Source: Picochlorum sp. 'celeri'
Lineage: Eukaryota > Chlorophyta > Trebouxiophyceae
Reading direction: 5' to 3'
DNA length: 64,000 nt
Assembly (NCBI GenBank): GCA_010909725.1
Contig: JAACMV010000006.1
Coordinates: forward strand, 372,001-436,000
Part shown: one piece after another, positions 1 through 13,400 of the stretch
Numbering within the stretch: position 1 is the first letter of the stretch
Layout: each line of letters opens with the position of its first letter
The notes under the pieces: model-generated
The model's database searches: none
What the model saw: the letters and a program-made list of their open reading frames with translations, nothing else
What the model was told of the DNA's origin: nothing
Position numbers and translations under genes: made by a program

Positions 1-2003
1 CATGAGGATGCAATCCTGAAGGATACGGGAAGGAATGGCAGAGGCCAGCCAAGGCATACTTTGAGGAAAGGTCAGAAGACTCGTCAGGGGAGAGCTTCTT
101 ATAGGAATGGATCTTCGACACTGCGTGTTACTATATCTAAGAAGACGAAAAAGTCGGGGAGATTAGGCGCGTCTCCTGCGGGTAGAGGTGGAAGAAGGCA
201 GGGCTTGCGCACAGACTCTGTTGCTACAGATTTGAAAGGTAAAAAGCATTCGAATGGTACAGCGGATCAAATACATCTAAAGAGATCAACTAGCTCAACT
301 GCGTATGATGCTGGGAAATTGGCTTTGAGCAATGTGAAGGCATTGTGGAAGGTGAGGCCATTGCCAGTTGATGAGAAGATTCGAGTTTTCATCTCTGGTA
401 GAGATGATGGGTGCAAAGAGTATTGTGGTGGAGAATTCTATCAATGGATGAAAGAGTCTGAATTAGGGTTTACGGATCCAATGGAGGCTGGGGCGTATCC
501 TTTAATCATTCAGGATTCAGAATTAAGGCAGGTGTTGGAGATCAAATATCCCTCTGAAAGAGCGCTGCAGAACACATATGGCAATTCAGGATCGTATAAA
601 AAAATACGTTCTGGGAGGAATGAGAATAATAATAATAACCAGAACGGCATCAAGGTGCCAGTTTGGAGAAAGCTGGCACCTGCTGAATGTCCTGAGAATA
701 TCCTACAGCATCATCATGCTGATGTTTCAGTGGTGGTGAGGAATCCTGAAGGAAACGCTGAAGTTTCAGTGAAGAGTCTTCATACATTAGGTGGTATCAA
801 AGAAGCATCAAGGAAAGCGGAACAGGCAAACAGAAGCAATGAGCAAGCATATATACGGTACATGCAACCCACCCCAGATGAACTGGACCAGGCCATTGAG
901 TATGATCTTGATGACGAAGACGAGCAGTGGCTGAACGCGTACAATAAGTCTCAATCTACATCTCTTCAATTAAAGGAAGAGTGGATGGAACATCTCATGG
1001 ATAGAATGGAGAAGGAATACACATACGAGTTGCAAAAGCACCCAGAAAAATGGATTGTCCAGCAAGAGACTCTCCAAAACGAAACAGATGGCATGTTGGG
1101 GCAACATAATGCACCCAATACATCTTTGGTGCTACCATCAATATCTGAACTATTCCCCCTTAAAAAGTGCCTGAAGGCTCGAGGTTTAAGCCTGGATAGT
1201 AAAGTGGTCAGACGTGTGTACAACTATTGGAAGAAGAAACATGAAAAGGCTGGCAGACCACTCATTCAGAGATTATGGTATGAACCACCATGGCACAAAA
1301 AAGCTGCAGATGCAACTACAACTGCATCAGATGGAGACGATGTCTTCTCAGGATATGATGTTCCTACAACTCTATCTAGAATAAGAAAACGCAAAATGAA
1401 TGACTTCGAGGTCCAGTCTCGATTTGATATACTTCGTCGTGATTTAGAAATGGTCAGGACCATGGCAGACTTGATTCGCAGGCGTGAAAAATTGAAGAGG
1501 CAGGAAATGGCACTTCTCAAAACTGAATGGGAGTCGAGATTACAAGGTATGGAACCAAATATTTCCCTTTATGAAACTTGGATAGTACTCACATTTTATT
1601 TGATTGCTGTGTAGATATAATATCTGGCAAATCTATATCGTCGACAAGGCGGCATCTGAAATCTCGCCCTCCCCCTGTATCCTCTGTGATAGTTTCCTGT
1701 AGAAGGCGGGAAGAACCTCATCATCCCTTGTCTACTCCGAGGGCTGGCCCAAGCCGCGTCGAAGGTAGAGCTGCCAGGCTTGCAGCAAGACGAAGTGCAA
1801 GGAGCGAGGCCTTGCAAACCACATCAGTTCAGAGCTTTAGAGGCAAGGCTTCGAAGAAGAAATCAATAGGCTCCCAGACCATGCAGAGAAACAAAAACAC
1901 CTCACAGACGGCCCAACAGAAGAATTCTAGAGCCCAGCCAAGAAGTAAAACAGGTCGATTTGTTTCCTGCCAGAGAAATAAGCGCATGAAATCATCTGCA
2001 TAG
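1..2003 (+). CDS. Enhancer of Polycomb-like protein (EPL1/EPC), 5'-truncated by window edge
   Basis: The frame is open from base 1 with no in-frame ATG before the conserved region, so the start lies left of the window. Exons are <1-1546 and 1615-2003. The 68-bp intron (GTATGG...GTGTAG) joins in phase to a basic C-terminal tail that stops at 2003. The EPC signature is visible: YIRYMQPTPDELDQ, then a stretch reading EYDLDDEDEQWL, then VYNYWKKKHEKAGRPL and a coiled region rich in Arg and Leu (RFDILRRDLEMVRTMADLI). In yeast and animals EPL1 is the scaffold of the NuA4/Piccolo H4/H2A acetyltransferase and binds Esa1/Tip60, Yng2 and Eaf6. A nuclear chromatin role is inferred from the family. BRPF/JADE proteins share the tryptophan-rich stretch, but no PHD finger is seen here. 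Confidence 0.85.
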
Positions 2004-2361
2004 CGTAATGTAACAAACCTGTAGTACTGCCATTCCGATGCCGGAGTCTCAGGATGTCATGATTGTTCTGTAAGATCATCCTGATGGGGCCATAGAATAC
2101 CCCGTGCATGTGCTATATCGTCAGATTGGAAGGTCTTTTTGCACAATGTTTCATAGAAAATCCTTTGAGAGCACATTTGTTCATCAGACTAGGAGTCAGC
2201 ACCTGATCATCCATACCAGCAGTCATCTTTGACCGGATGTATCCATGCATCATCCCAAAATTAATTCTTTCTTTTACCTTGGCGTATCATCAATCCCAAA
2301 GGGATAAGAATTAACGACTTTGTGCGTCTTCAACCGACCAGTCAAGATTAGCAAGCGAAAA
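2004..2361. other. Intergenic: EPL 3' region and PPase 5' region
   Basis: No convincing reading frame or RNA gene is seen. It should hold the EPL 3' UTR and the promoter and 5' UTR of the downstream pyrophosphatase. An in-frame TAA about 50 bp upstream of the ATG at 2362 supports that ATG as the pyrophosphatase start. Confidence 0.5.
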
Positions 2362-3211
2362 ATGTCAGCAAATGGGCACTCCAGAGGGTACGAACTGCAT
2401 CTATTATGCATTATTTACACATAATGCAATTGAGTATCCCAAATGTACTATCCAAAGCATCCCAAGAAGAGAGTTTCAGGGATTGATCTTTGGAGCGCCG
2501 CAGGGCACTTTGTTTCAATATCACTTGCGCACGTAACAGGATTGACCCCTTTGCTGTGATATTGATCTGCAGAATTGCCTCGCATCCATGGCACGATCTG
2601 GATATTGGACCCAAGTGCCCAGATGTTATCAACGCAGGTAGGTCTGCCTGAACTCATGGGTTGGTTTTCCCTGGAGTCCCTGACGGCATATGCCTCTGAC
2701 TGTATTTCTTATGATTGTACTTGTAGTGATTGAGATTCCACGGGGGTCAAAAGTCAAGTATGAGTTGGATAAGGACACAGGAATGCTCCATGTTGACAGA
2801 GTGCTGTACTCCTCAGTGGTATACCCACACAACTATGGCTTCATCCCTCGCACATACTGCGAGGACCACGACCCATTGGATATTTTAGTTTTGATGCAAG
2901 AACCAGTCCAGCCATTCTCCTTTCTGCGTGCCAAGCCAATTGGTGTTATGAGAATGATGGATCAAGGTGAGCAGGATGACAAAGTCATTGCTGTCCATGC
3001 TGATGACCCAGAATTTAGGGACTACACTGACATTTCAGAGTTACCACAGCATCGATTGGCTGAAATCAGGAGATTTTTCGAGGATTACAAGAAGAATGAG
3101 AATAAAGTGGTTGTGGTTGATGAGTTCCTGGGTGTTGAGGATGCCAAGAGAATCATCAAAGAATCCCTTGACACGTACATTGAGGAGTTCTTGCCCAAGA
3201 GAGCAAGGTAA
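2362..3211 (+). CDS. Soluble inorganic pyrophosphatase (family I)
   Basis: This enzyme hydrolyses PPi to two phosphates, pulling biosynthetic reactions forward. Three exons (2362-2387, 2573-2637, 2727-3211) give 191 residues. The short first exon encodes MSANGHSRG, the second carries [12 protein letters not shown], and the third holds the rest. The junctions are GTACGA...CTGCAG and GTAGGT...TTGTAG, and both phases fit. The family I signature DHDPLDILV supplies the Mg-binding aspartates, and [22 protein letters not shown] and DYKKNEN are all present. The closest match is the short plant cytosolic/bacterial-like type with HPWHDLEIGP. No organelle presequence is apparent, so a cytosolic enzyme is inferred. 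The intron 1 boundaries are the least certain part. Confidence 0.9.
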
Positions 3212-3471
3212 ATTGCGTTGTATCTTGCCAATTGACTCAGTCGCATGCAGGTATCGTTGGATATGCTTGCAAGATGATCATCTGGATGTAGATGTAGATG
3301 GAGGCCATGTTGATGGAATTTTGATTCGTTTCTTCTCATACAGATGCCTCAATAGCGTCTCTGATTCGATATTATTATCTTTACTAGAATTTAATTCAGA
3401 ACTTAAACGGATATTGCCATTGAAAAGCATCGCAGACTCGTGCTTTTCTTCACCCAGTAAAATTTATAGTC

Positions 3472-4383
3472 ATGTTCTCGACGGCAACATGGGCTCGAGG
3501 GTCTCGTATTGCTCCTCGCATGGATCAGAAATACTTTACTGTCCATGCATCAAAGAAGAAAGGGGGCAAAAAGGGGCAGAATAAGAAGAATAAAGGCCCC
3601 AGCATTCTCAAGCCGACAGAAGGCCCAAAACCATACTTGAGTACCCCAGTGATTATGCAGAATCTGTTGATGATTGAGAGCTACTTTAGGAAAACAGGGA
3701 GGTGAGTCTGACATTTGGCATCGATACATTTGTGTTAAAGCCTTTGAGCAACAGTTATTGCTTCCATGTACAGGCCTTTGTTTGAGGAGGAGGTTGAAAT
3801 TTCTGATGTTGCCGAACTCCTTTGGAATGCTCCTTTTGCCATTTTAGCCCATAACAGTAGCGAAGATCCAACGTTTGAGTACGGTAATAAGGCTGCGCTG
3901 GATTTGTTCGAATGTGAGTGGAGTGAACTCATTGGCACACCATCAAGAGAGAGTGCTGCGCCTGAGAAGGAAATTCAAGAGGACCGGTCTGCTCTGTTGG
4001 CCCAGGCTCTCGAAAATGGATACGTGGATGATTATGAAGGCTGGAGGAGATCGTTTAAAGGGAAGCCGTTCAAAGTCAGTCAAGCAACTATATTCAATAT
4101 TGAATCTCCAGATGGTGCTGCAGTTGGCCAGGGAGCTGTTTTGCGCCTATGGGAATATGAAGATGGTACCCAAGGTGGTCCATTAGCTGCAACAGAGGAT
4201 AATCAGATGGGGTCTGATACGGAGAAATTACGGTTGGCTCAAGAACGGGTTGATGCACATGCTGCCAATGTTCGCATGCTCAAGGAAGACAAGGGTCTCT
4301 CCAATTCACACGAAGAAGTGAAGAAGGCAGTTCAGGAGTTGCTTGCTGCCAAGAGCGATTTAGAACAAATGATAACATCTTAA
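3472..4383 (+). CDS. MEKHLA-domain protein with C-terminal WHEP-like helix pair
   Basis: Exons 3472-3701 and 3774-4383 (72-bp intron, GTGAGT...TACAG) encode 279 residues. The N-terminus is Arg/Lys-rich and could be an organelle transit peptide. Residues about 60-200 match the PAS-like MEKHLA domain: LLWNAPFAILAHNSSEDP, FEYGNKAALDLFECEWSEL, PSRESAAPE, GYVDDYEGWR. MEKHLA is known alone in cyanobacteria and algae and at the C-terminus of plant HD-ZIP III factors. The last 50 residues (VDAHAANVRMLKEDK followed by AVQELLAAKSDLEQ) look like a WHEP domain, a helix-turn-helix usually appended to aminoacyl-tRNA synthetases. Function is unknown. The stop lies 45 bp from the convergent glutathione reductase stop. 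Confidence 0.8.
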
Positions 4384-4428
4384 TTCTTTGATTTACATTT
4401 CATCTGTATGATGTGGAGCATGTAACAT

Positions 4429-6480
<2,052 letters not shown>

Positions 6481-6576
6481 ATGTCTCGACAGTATTAGAT
6501 GTTATTATTATAGCAACAGTAAACGTTAATTAATTTATATATTGGGAGTGTCTTCTGATGACTACACAAGTAGTAA

Positions 6577-7784
6577 TCATGCCCAGACTGCCAAGAGACT
6601 CATGAGGAGGAATCCCAGCAGCAGGCATGCTAATTTCAAAAATATGTTATGGTCTTGCTCTTCTAATTCACGTGGGATGACTTCCATGAATGCTACATAG
6701 AGGAATGTGCCGGATGCGAGGGCGGAGAGGGCTGCTGCGCCCAATCCCTGGGCCATGTCTGAGATGAGGTATCCAAACAAGATGCCAATGGGGGATGCCA
6801 CTGAGAATGGGATGATGACTTTCCAGAATCTATCCATCCTGCATGAATTATAATTAGTATTATTATTCTTATCGTCCTTAGAAAAGGGATTACTCAAGAT
6901 ACAATCGCATAATAAAGACAAACAGCAAAGAAGAAGAAGAAAGTGCTTCTTCATCATCATTATACGTACTCTACTTTTGACTCAATGATACTGCTCCCAA
7001 GGGCATACGCTGCCAACCCTTTATGGCTCACAATTGCTATAAATATATGCATCGAGTTGGTGATGGTCTCTTGGGCTCCCAAGGCGGCCCCTTCTAATAA
7101 AGAGTGAAAACTCAGAGCAACTCCCATGAGCATGGCGGTGATGAATGACACCTTGGCCTGGGGAGGCAGATGATGATGGTGTCCATTCATCTCTGCGACA
7201 GGCCTTGGATCCATCCCACTGGAGCTATGACACACGCTCCTTCCCATGGTGAGCTCTATCCCTTCATGAGCATGTCCACTGGCATGCCTTGCATGCCCTC
7301 CTCCAGAAGATGAGAGTATACTGGCAGCCTTGTCTGCACACAGAGTAATCAACAGACCACATCCGCACAGGAATGTAGCCCATGGAAACGTATGCGATGT
7401 ATCCCCATCTACAACGTTCAAGTGAAGACTCATATCCCGAATGGCTTCCCCAAGCAAATGGCACAGCCCAGCAGACACCATCACCCCAGCACTAAACATA
7501 TTCCCAACAACAAATGCCAGACTCCTCTTCTCCATACCTCCATGAGATAGTATCATACCATCCTTCCGATCCCTAGAAGTCCCATTTCCATCCTCCACCC
7601 CCCCTGTCTCGTGGTGTGGAACACTCGCATACGGCCTGGCCTGCACCCCCCCAAAGAACACACGATACCCAGCCAGATACAGAGGCGCACATGCTCCAGC
7701 CAACGCCGTCACTGCTAAAATGCAGGATGAAATGATATCAAAAGCTAATCGACTACCGCTGCTATCGGCATCTGCTGCTGTCAT
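6577..7784 (-). CDS. ZIP-family divalent metal transporter
   Basis: Exons 7784-6970 and 6838-6577 (131-bp intron GTACGT...TGCAG) give 358 residues. The protein has about eight hydrophobic segments. The loop between the third and fourth is rich in His (HARHASGHAHEG and HHHH), as in Zn/Fe transporters. The ZIP signature in TM4 is SFHSLLEGAALGAQ, followed by HKGLAAYALG in TM5; these His and Glu residues line the metal path. A Ser/Asn-rich linker is avoided by splicing: the downstream ATG-initiated frame reading through the intron is not needed. It probably imports Zn2+ or Fe2+ into the cytosol; substrate and membrane cannot be told from sequence. Confidence 0.88.
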
Positions 7785-8101
7785 TGGCGCAACAACAATC
7801 TTCTTCTTCTTCTTCTTGCGTAATTACTTTTTACTCGCTCTTCTTGTGATTCTTTTCTCTGAATGATCAAGACACATGTGTATCTATGCTATGCTATTGG
7901 ATATAGTGTGCTTGAAAATAAGGCAACGAGGAATCCATGTGGTTGGAGACACGCTCTCGTGATGTCTGATAGACTCCAATTGTCTCAAAGCAACGCTTTG
8001 TGGCATATATATATATATAGCCCATTTCAGTTCATAACTATGTAATAATTAATTGTAGCAGTATTGGGAATGTGTGTGTTACATGGAAGGAATGGGATGA
8101 A
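7785..8101. other. Intergenic between ZIP and orphan gene, with CTT repeat
   Basis: Upstream region of the ZIP gene and downstream region of the 8102-8833 gene, both on the minus strand. It contains a (CTT)n tract at about 7800-7817, a short TA repeat near 8010, and a minus-strand TGTAA at 8083-8079, a fitting poly(A) signal for the orphan gene. No gene is seen. Confidence 0.5.
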
Positions 8102-8833
8102 TCAATGCATGGCTGCTCCACAGTAACTGTTCCAGATTTGGCCATCAGAGATGAAGGATTTATAAAATGTTGTTGACGTGGCATCTGTGTCTGATCCGAA
8201 TGGATTCACTCGAATTATATATGATCTTGGGTTGATGCCCTTTTTGATGCCAACCTTGGTCTGCAATATATATGTATGTATATACATTCATTTAGTCGGG
8301 AACACCCTTGTCTGAAAACCAGACTCTAATTCATCTACATGATATGATGCGTACCGGAATACATACGCGTGCGTATGGCTGCTCTTGGGACCAATCCGAC
8401 GTGGTCTTATAGGAGCATACGGATGCCAGAGAATCCTTGACACCCTGAGCCTGTTCTTGCAGGTAGGGGTACTTGGCCTTGGTTGCCTCCCAACTATCAC
8501 AAAAGGCTGCAAACTTGGGATTGGCCAGCTGTCCCTTTTGCGGTCTCCAATATATCATTCTCCAATTCTCAATGTCATACTCTCCTTGTCCTACAGAAAC
8601 AAAGAACTTGGAGCCACGACTCGCGTCACAGATCGTGCACAGCAGCATACCATACTACCATCCATCCACGCACCTCCAAATGATGTATCATCAATACCCA
8701 AGCATGTGGTTGTGTTACACATACTCGTAGCCCTACACCCGTTCAACATGAGGCCAGTTGCCGCGGTATCTAGGCCCATTTGTGCCAGGCGCATAGCCTC
8801 GAGTGTTTGCAATAGAAACGACAGAAACAACAT
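8102..8833 (-). CDS. Orphan Cys-containing protein, possibly secreted
   Basis: I do not recognise this protein. A spliced model with exons 8833-8674, 8590-8367 (or -8355) and 8260-8102 is phase-consistent and gives 180 or 184 residues, depending on which of two donors 12 bp apart (GTATGT or GTACGC) is used. The N-terminus MLFLSFLLQTLEA is hydrophobic and may be a weak signal peptide. Six or seven cysteines are spread over the protein (GCRATSMCNTTTC, FCDSW, VCSYK, SYCGAAMH), suggesting disulfides. Aromatic-rich blocks such as YDIENWRMIYWRP occur mid-protein. The first exon is the weakest part; an alternative frame there encodes GYAPGTNGPRYRGNWPHVE but runs into a stop. A TGTAA lies 19 bp after the stop. 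Confidence 0.5.
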
Positions 8834-9100
8834 CCTGCTCGTCTATACTTTATTGTACTGCTATAAAGAATGAATCTTTTCTACTACTTATGAAAATGTC
8901 ACATGGGAAATAATGCCATGGGTATCGGGGTCTACCGCGTCGAGGCCAACTGCTGATCTCAGCACCGATGCTGACGGGAGCTTCCTCGATGGCAGAAGCC
9001 TCCAACACACGCGGCGTGTTTACTGGTAGTAGACGAATACTTCGTTTGTTTATACCATATATTGATATATTTCATTTGGTGGTGGTAGAATACACAGGCA

Positions 9101-10101
9101 ATGGATAGTCAGTCGAACTTACTACTACTGCTGTTGTGCGCAGTGATCTTGGCTCTGGTTGGTCGCGGTTATGCCCAGGATGACTTTGGATTCTGGGTGA
9201 GTACTGTTGAGTGTAAGACACCAGAAGAAAAGCCAATATTCAATTTTGATGGGAAGATGAGGTGTGGATGCGTCAAGGGAGGGGGTTACTCTGGGCCTTG
9301 CTACGACCTCGGGCTCAAGGTGCTGGAGATGCCTCCGGGTGAAGTGGAGCGGATTGCCGCTGAGATGTCGAGAGACTCTCCAGCTCCGATAGCAGCTGAT
9401 CAGTGCCAGCAACTGCCACAGCAGTTCTTGGACAGTACGTTATACGCGATGTATAGATAAAACTATCATGTGATGTATAAATAATTCCTTGTCTCCTTCT
9501 CATTACAGGTGGCACTGCCGATACCGGCGCAAACTTTGACGAGGTGTACGACGCTGCTGTGAATTCTCAATGCAATCAAACAGAACTGGAATGGAGAGCA
9601 CGCGACTGCCGTGATGCATTGATACCTGTGTACCAGGAGGTTCAGGATCGCTCCACTCCCTACTGCCCACTCGAGTGCGAGGTGCTGTTCCTGAATGTGT
9701 CCACAAACTGTCCTAGAGTGTATGAATTGCTTAAATTAGGACAATTTGCTGATATATGCCCTGGCCTCAAGACGGTGCAGCTGTCTGAGCCAGTTGCACC
9801 AACAACTGCTCCTACAACTATCCCTGAACCAGTGGTGGAGCCAATTGTTCCAACTCCTGCAGTAGTAGCAGAGCCAGTTGTTCCTGTAGTTGAAGTCGCA
9901 CCCACACCAGACGTTGTCGTTCCAAGTCCAGCCACAGTCGCTGCAGTGCCAGAGGTTGCCCCATCACCAGAACCTGTTGTCCCTGAAGAGGTGGTGACCC
10001 CAGTGCCTGCTGCTGCCCCAGCATCCAGTAGTCTGCTCCATTCTGGCATCGTGTCTTCAGTCGTGGGTGCTGTGGTTCTTTGTCTTACAATCATGCTGTA
10101 A
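9101..10101 (+). CDS. Secreted Cys-rich protein with Pro/Val/Glu stalk and C-terminal anchor
   Basis: Family not recognised. Exons 9101-9434 and 9509-10101 (74-bp intron, GTACGT...TTACAG) give 308 residues. It opens with a clear signal peptide (LLLLLLCAVILALVGRGYAQ). An ectodomain of about 200 residues follows with paired cysteines (CGCVKGGGYSGPC, CRDALIP, CPLECEVLF, CPRVYELL). The stalk, about residues 215-285, is built of PVVEP, PVVPVVE and PSPEPVVPEE-type units. The last 25 residues are hydrophobic with small residues before them (PASSSLLHSG, then VVGAVVLCLTIML), which fits a GPI-attachment signal or a simple membrane anchor. A cell-surface or cell-wall role is inferred. Confidence 0.75.
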
Positions 10102-10409
10102 TATGAACTGGTGTAAACATGAACAAACATCTGCTGCTGATGGATGCCCGTTCCTGATGAGACAGTGGCGCCTAGAGTCAATTTGAAATTTGAAAACAAG
10201 CATGTCAGGCATGAATGTGTTATTCGACGCAGACAGTGATTTAAAATAATTATTTAGTAACAAATAGTGATTTTAACACCATGGATGATGCTATAGGAAG
10301 GGCAATCCTCCGTTGTTGGTTCGATTGATAACAACGACGACGACAACGAACGGTATCAAGTGCTTGCCAATACCTCAGATTTTAAACAGAACAATATATA
10401 CATAGAGAT
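10102..10409. other. Intergenic between secreted protein and POLE genes
   Basis: A TGTAA at 10112-10116 is a likely poly(A) signal for the upstream gene. The rest should contain the polymerase epsilon promoter. No other feature is seen. Confidence 0.45.
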
Positions 10410-13400
10410 ATGGGGAAGAAATCTGCTCCAGCCTTTGGGGGTATTTCTGGTGCGGGGAGGTCCTCTCTGCGGGCCAGAGACGCTGGGGGTCCAGGAAAGA
10501 AGCTTCTTAATCGGGGAATGGGCGGGAAGAGGAACAAGAACTACATAGAGAGGAATGAGATGAATCAGAGCAGGTCTCAGGATGATGCTCGGGTGAAGCA
10601 GAAAGGGGATGATCACGATTTGGCAGCCAGACTTGGTTTTGAACTGTTCACGGATGGGCCTGATAGGCTTGGGTGGCTTTTGAACATGAATTCGGTGCGT
10701 ATTTGTATCTCTATATACAGAGATGTATATATATTCCTATATAAAAGGACCTCGGATATTCACCATGTGCGTTCCATTGTGCAGAGTCAGCAAGAAGACA
10801 AGGATTCTGGGCACATGGTCAGTGTTGTGGCATGCTATTTCATGTGTCAGGACGGTTCCATGTTCAAGGCGGAGGTTGAGTACGCTCCCTATTTTTATTT
10901 GCACGTTATAGATGGTGCTGAGGGAGAAATGGATGGATGGCTTCGTCGAAAATTCAATGATGCGATCAAGGATGTGGAAATTGTTGAGAAGGAAGACTTG
11001 GATTTGAAAAATCATCTTGCAGGCATTAAAAGGAAATTGCTCAAGATTCAGTTTTGGAATGTTGATCAATTGGTGTCTGTGAAGCAAGAACTTTTGCCTC
11101 ATGCTAGGAGGAATAAAAAGAAATATGACGGTTCGACCGCAGATTATAGTTCTCTCTTGCTTCACGACGATGACAGAGAGCGCAACAGGCCTGCATTCAA
11201 ATCAATCACTGAAGGGATTGTCGACCTACGGGAGCATGATGTGCCATTTCATATTCGATTTGCGATCGACATGGATGTTCGCGCTGGTCATTGGTTCATG
11301 GTTTCTGCTAAAGGAGGTAAAGTGTCTCTCTCGCGGAGAGAAGACCTTTTGCAGAGAGCTGAACCCAGGATTTGTGCATTTGACATTGAGACGACAAAGC
11401 TTCCACTTCAGTTCCCCAACGCAGAGTACGATCAAATATTCATGATATCGTACATGATTGACAAGAAGGGATATTTGATCATCAACAGGGAAGTGGTTTC
11501 TGAGGATATTGATGATTTTGAGTACACTCCCAAGCCAGAGTTTCAGGGCCCTTTCAAAGTATTCAATTGTGCGGATGAGAAGGAATGTTTGCGGTGCTGG
11601 TTCGACCATATGAAGAGCGTGAAGCCAGGAGTCTATGTGACGTATAATGGGGACTATTTTGATTGGCCCTTCATTGAGACGAGAGCCTCCAAGCTAGGGA
11701 TGAACATGGAGCTGGAAATTGGATTCAAGTGCGTTTCGAATGGCGAGTGTTTATCTAGGTCGGCTGTCCACATGGACTGTCTCCATTGGGTAAATAGGGA
11801 CTCGTACTTGCCTCAAGGGTCTCGCGGACTCAAATCCGTGACGAAATATAAACTTGGATATGACCCTGTTGAAGTTGATCCAGAGGACATGGTACGGTTT
11901 GCATCAGAGCAGCCTCAGGCAATGGCATCATACTCTGTGTCTGATGCAGTGGCAACCTATTATTTGTATATGACCTATGTTCACCCCTTTATATTCTCCT
12001 TGTCGACAATTATTCCAATGCCTCCGGATGAGGTCCTCAGGAAAGGTTCGGGTACACTGTGTGAGATGCTGCTCATGGTGCAAGCATACAAGGCAAATAT
12101 CGTGGCCCCAAACAAGCATGTGGGTGCGAGTGAGCGTATGCATACTGATGGGAATGGTATAAGTCATCTTTTGCATTCTGAAACGTACATTGGAGGAAAG
12201 GTGGAAGCTCTTGAAAGTGGTGTTTTCAGGGCAGATATTCCCTGTAAATTTAGGTGTGATCCAGAAGGGTATCAGCAGCTCATCGATTCCTTGCACGGCG
12301 ATCTTGAGTATGCAATACGGCATGATGCTGGGTGGTCTCTGGATGATGTGGAGAATTTTGCCGAGATCAAAAGTCAGATTGAATCTTCTTTGGAGGATTT
12401 GCGAGATTGTCCCAACCGCGAGGAGAATCCTTTGATCTATCACCTTGATGTTGCTGCAATGTACCCAAACATCATTTTGACGAATCGACTCCAACCCTCG
12501 GCTATTGTGACTGACGAAGACTGTGCGGCCTGCGTGTACAACAAGCCTGGAAAGAATTGCTTGAGGCAGATGGAATGGGTTTGGAGAGGTGAGACATATA
12601 CTGCAAAGAGGGCAGAATATGCATCCATCAAAAGTCAATTGCAATCAGAAGTTTTCCCAGTAGATGACGAGCATTCTGACAGCAAAAAGAATCTCCGGAC
12701 TTGGAGCGAACTTAGTCAGGATGAGCGAAATAAGCATCTCAAGAGCAGACTAAAGTCATACTGTCAGAAAGTGTACAAGAGGGTTTTGAACAAGCCCGAG
12801 ACACAAGTAAGGACTGCGGGAGTTTGTCAGCGGGAGAATGGATTTTACTATGACACTGTGAGAGACTTTCGCGATCGACGCTATGAATACAAAGGTCTGA
12901 CAAAGAAATGGAAAGGAAAATTAGAAGAGGCCAAGACCAGCGGAAATGCTGTTCAAGTTGCTGAAGCTGCAGACATGTGTGTCCTGTATGACTCTCTACA
13001 ATTAGCTCACAAATGTATTTTGAATTCATTCTATGGTTATGTCATGCGGAAAGGGGCGAGATGGTATTCCATGGAAATGGCTGGAGTTGTCACTCATTGC
13101 GGAGCAAACATAATCAAGAGAGCAAACCAGCTTGTCACCAAGTTGGGAAGACCATTGGAACTTGATACAGATGGCATCTGGTGCGCCCTTCCAAAATCGT
13201 TCCCAGAAGATTTTAGTGTACGTAGTTTGTTTGCACCCGAGCAAGTGTTGCCGTGTCCTGAGATGTATTGTCACTTTGTTTCTGCAGTTTGTTCACAAAA
13301 CCACTGGGAAAGTTTACAAGCTCAGTTACCCTTGCGCCATGCTGAACGTGATGGTCGCAAAAAATAACACAAATGATCAGTTTTCTACCCTTGTCGACGA

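Noticed and set aside
8385..8873. 162-codon plus-strand ORF over the orphan gene
   Set aside because: It would need to displace the minus-strand spliced model, whose phases fit at both introns. Its residues show no domain.
9660..10199. 179-codon minus-strand ORF opposite the secreted protein
   Set aside because: Thr/Gly/Ser repeats are the reverse complement of the Pro/Val stalk. The plus-strand gene has a signal peptide, splice sites and Cys pattern.
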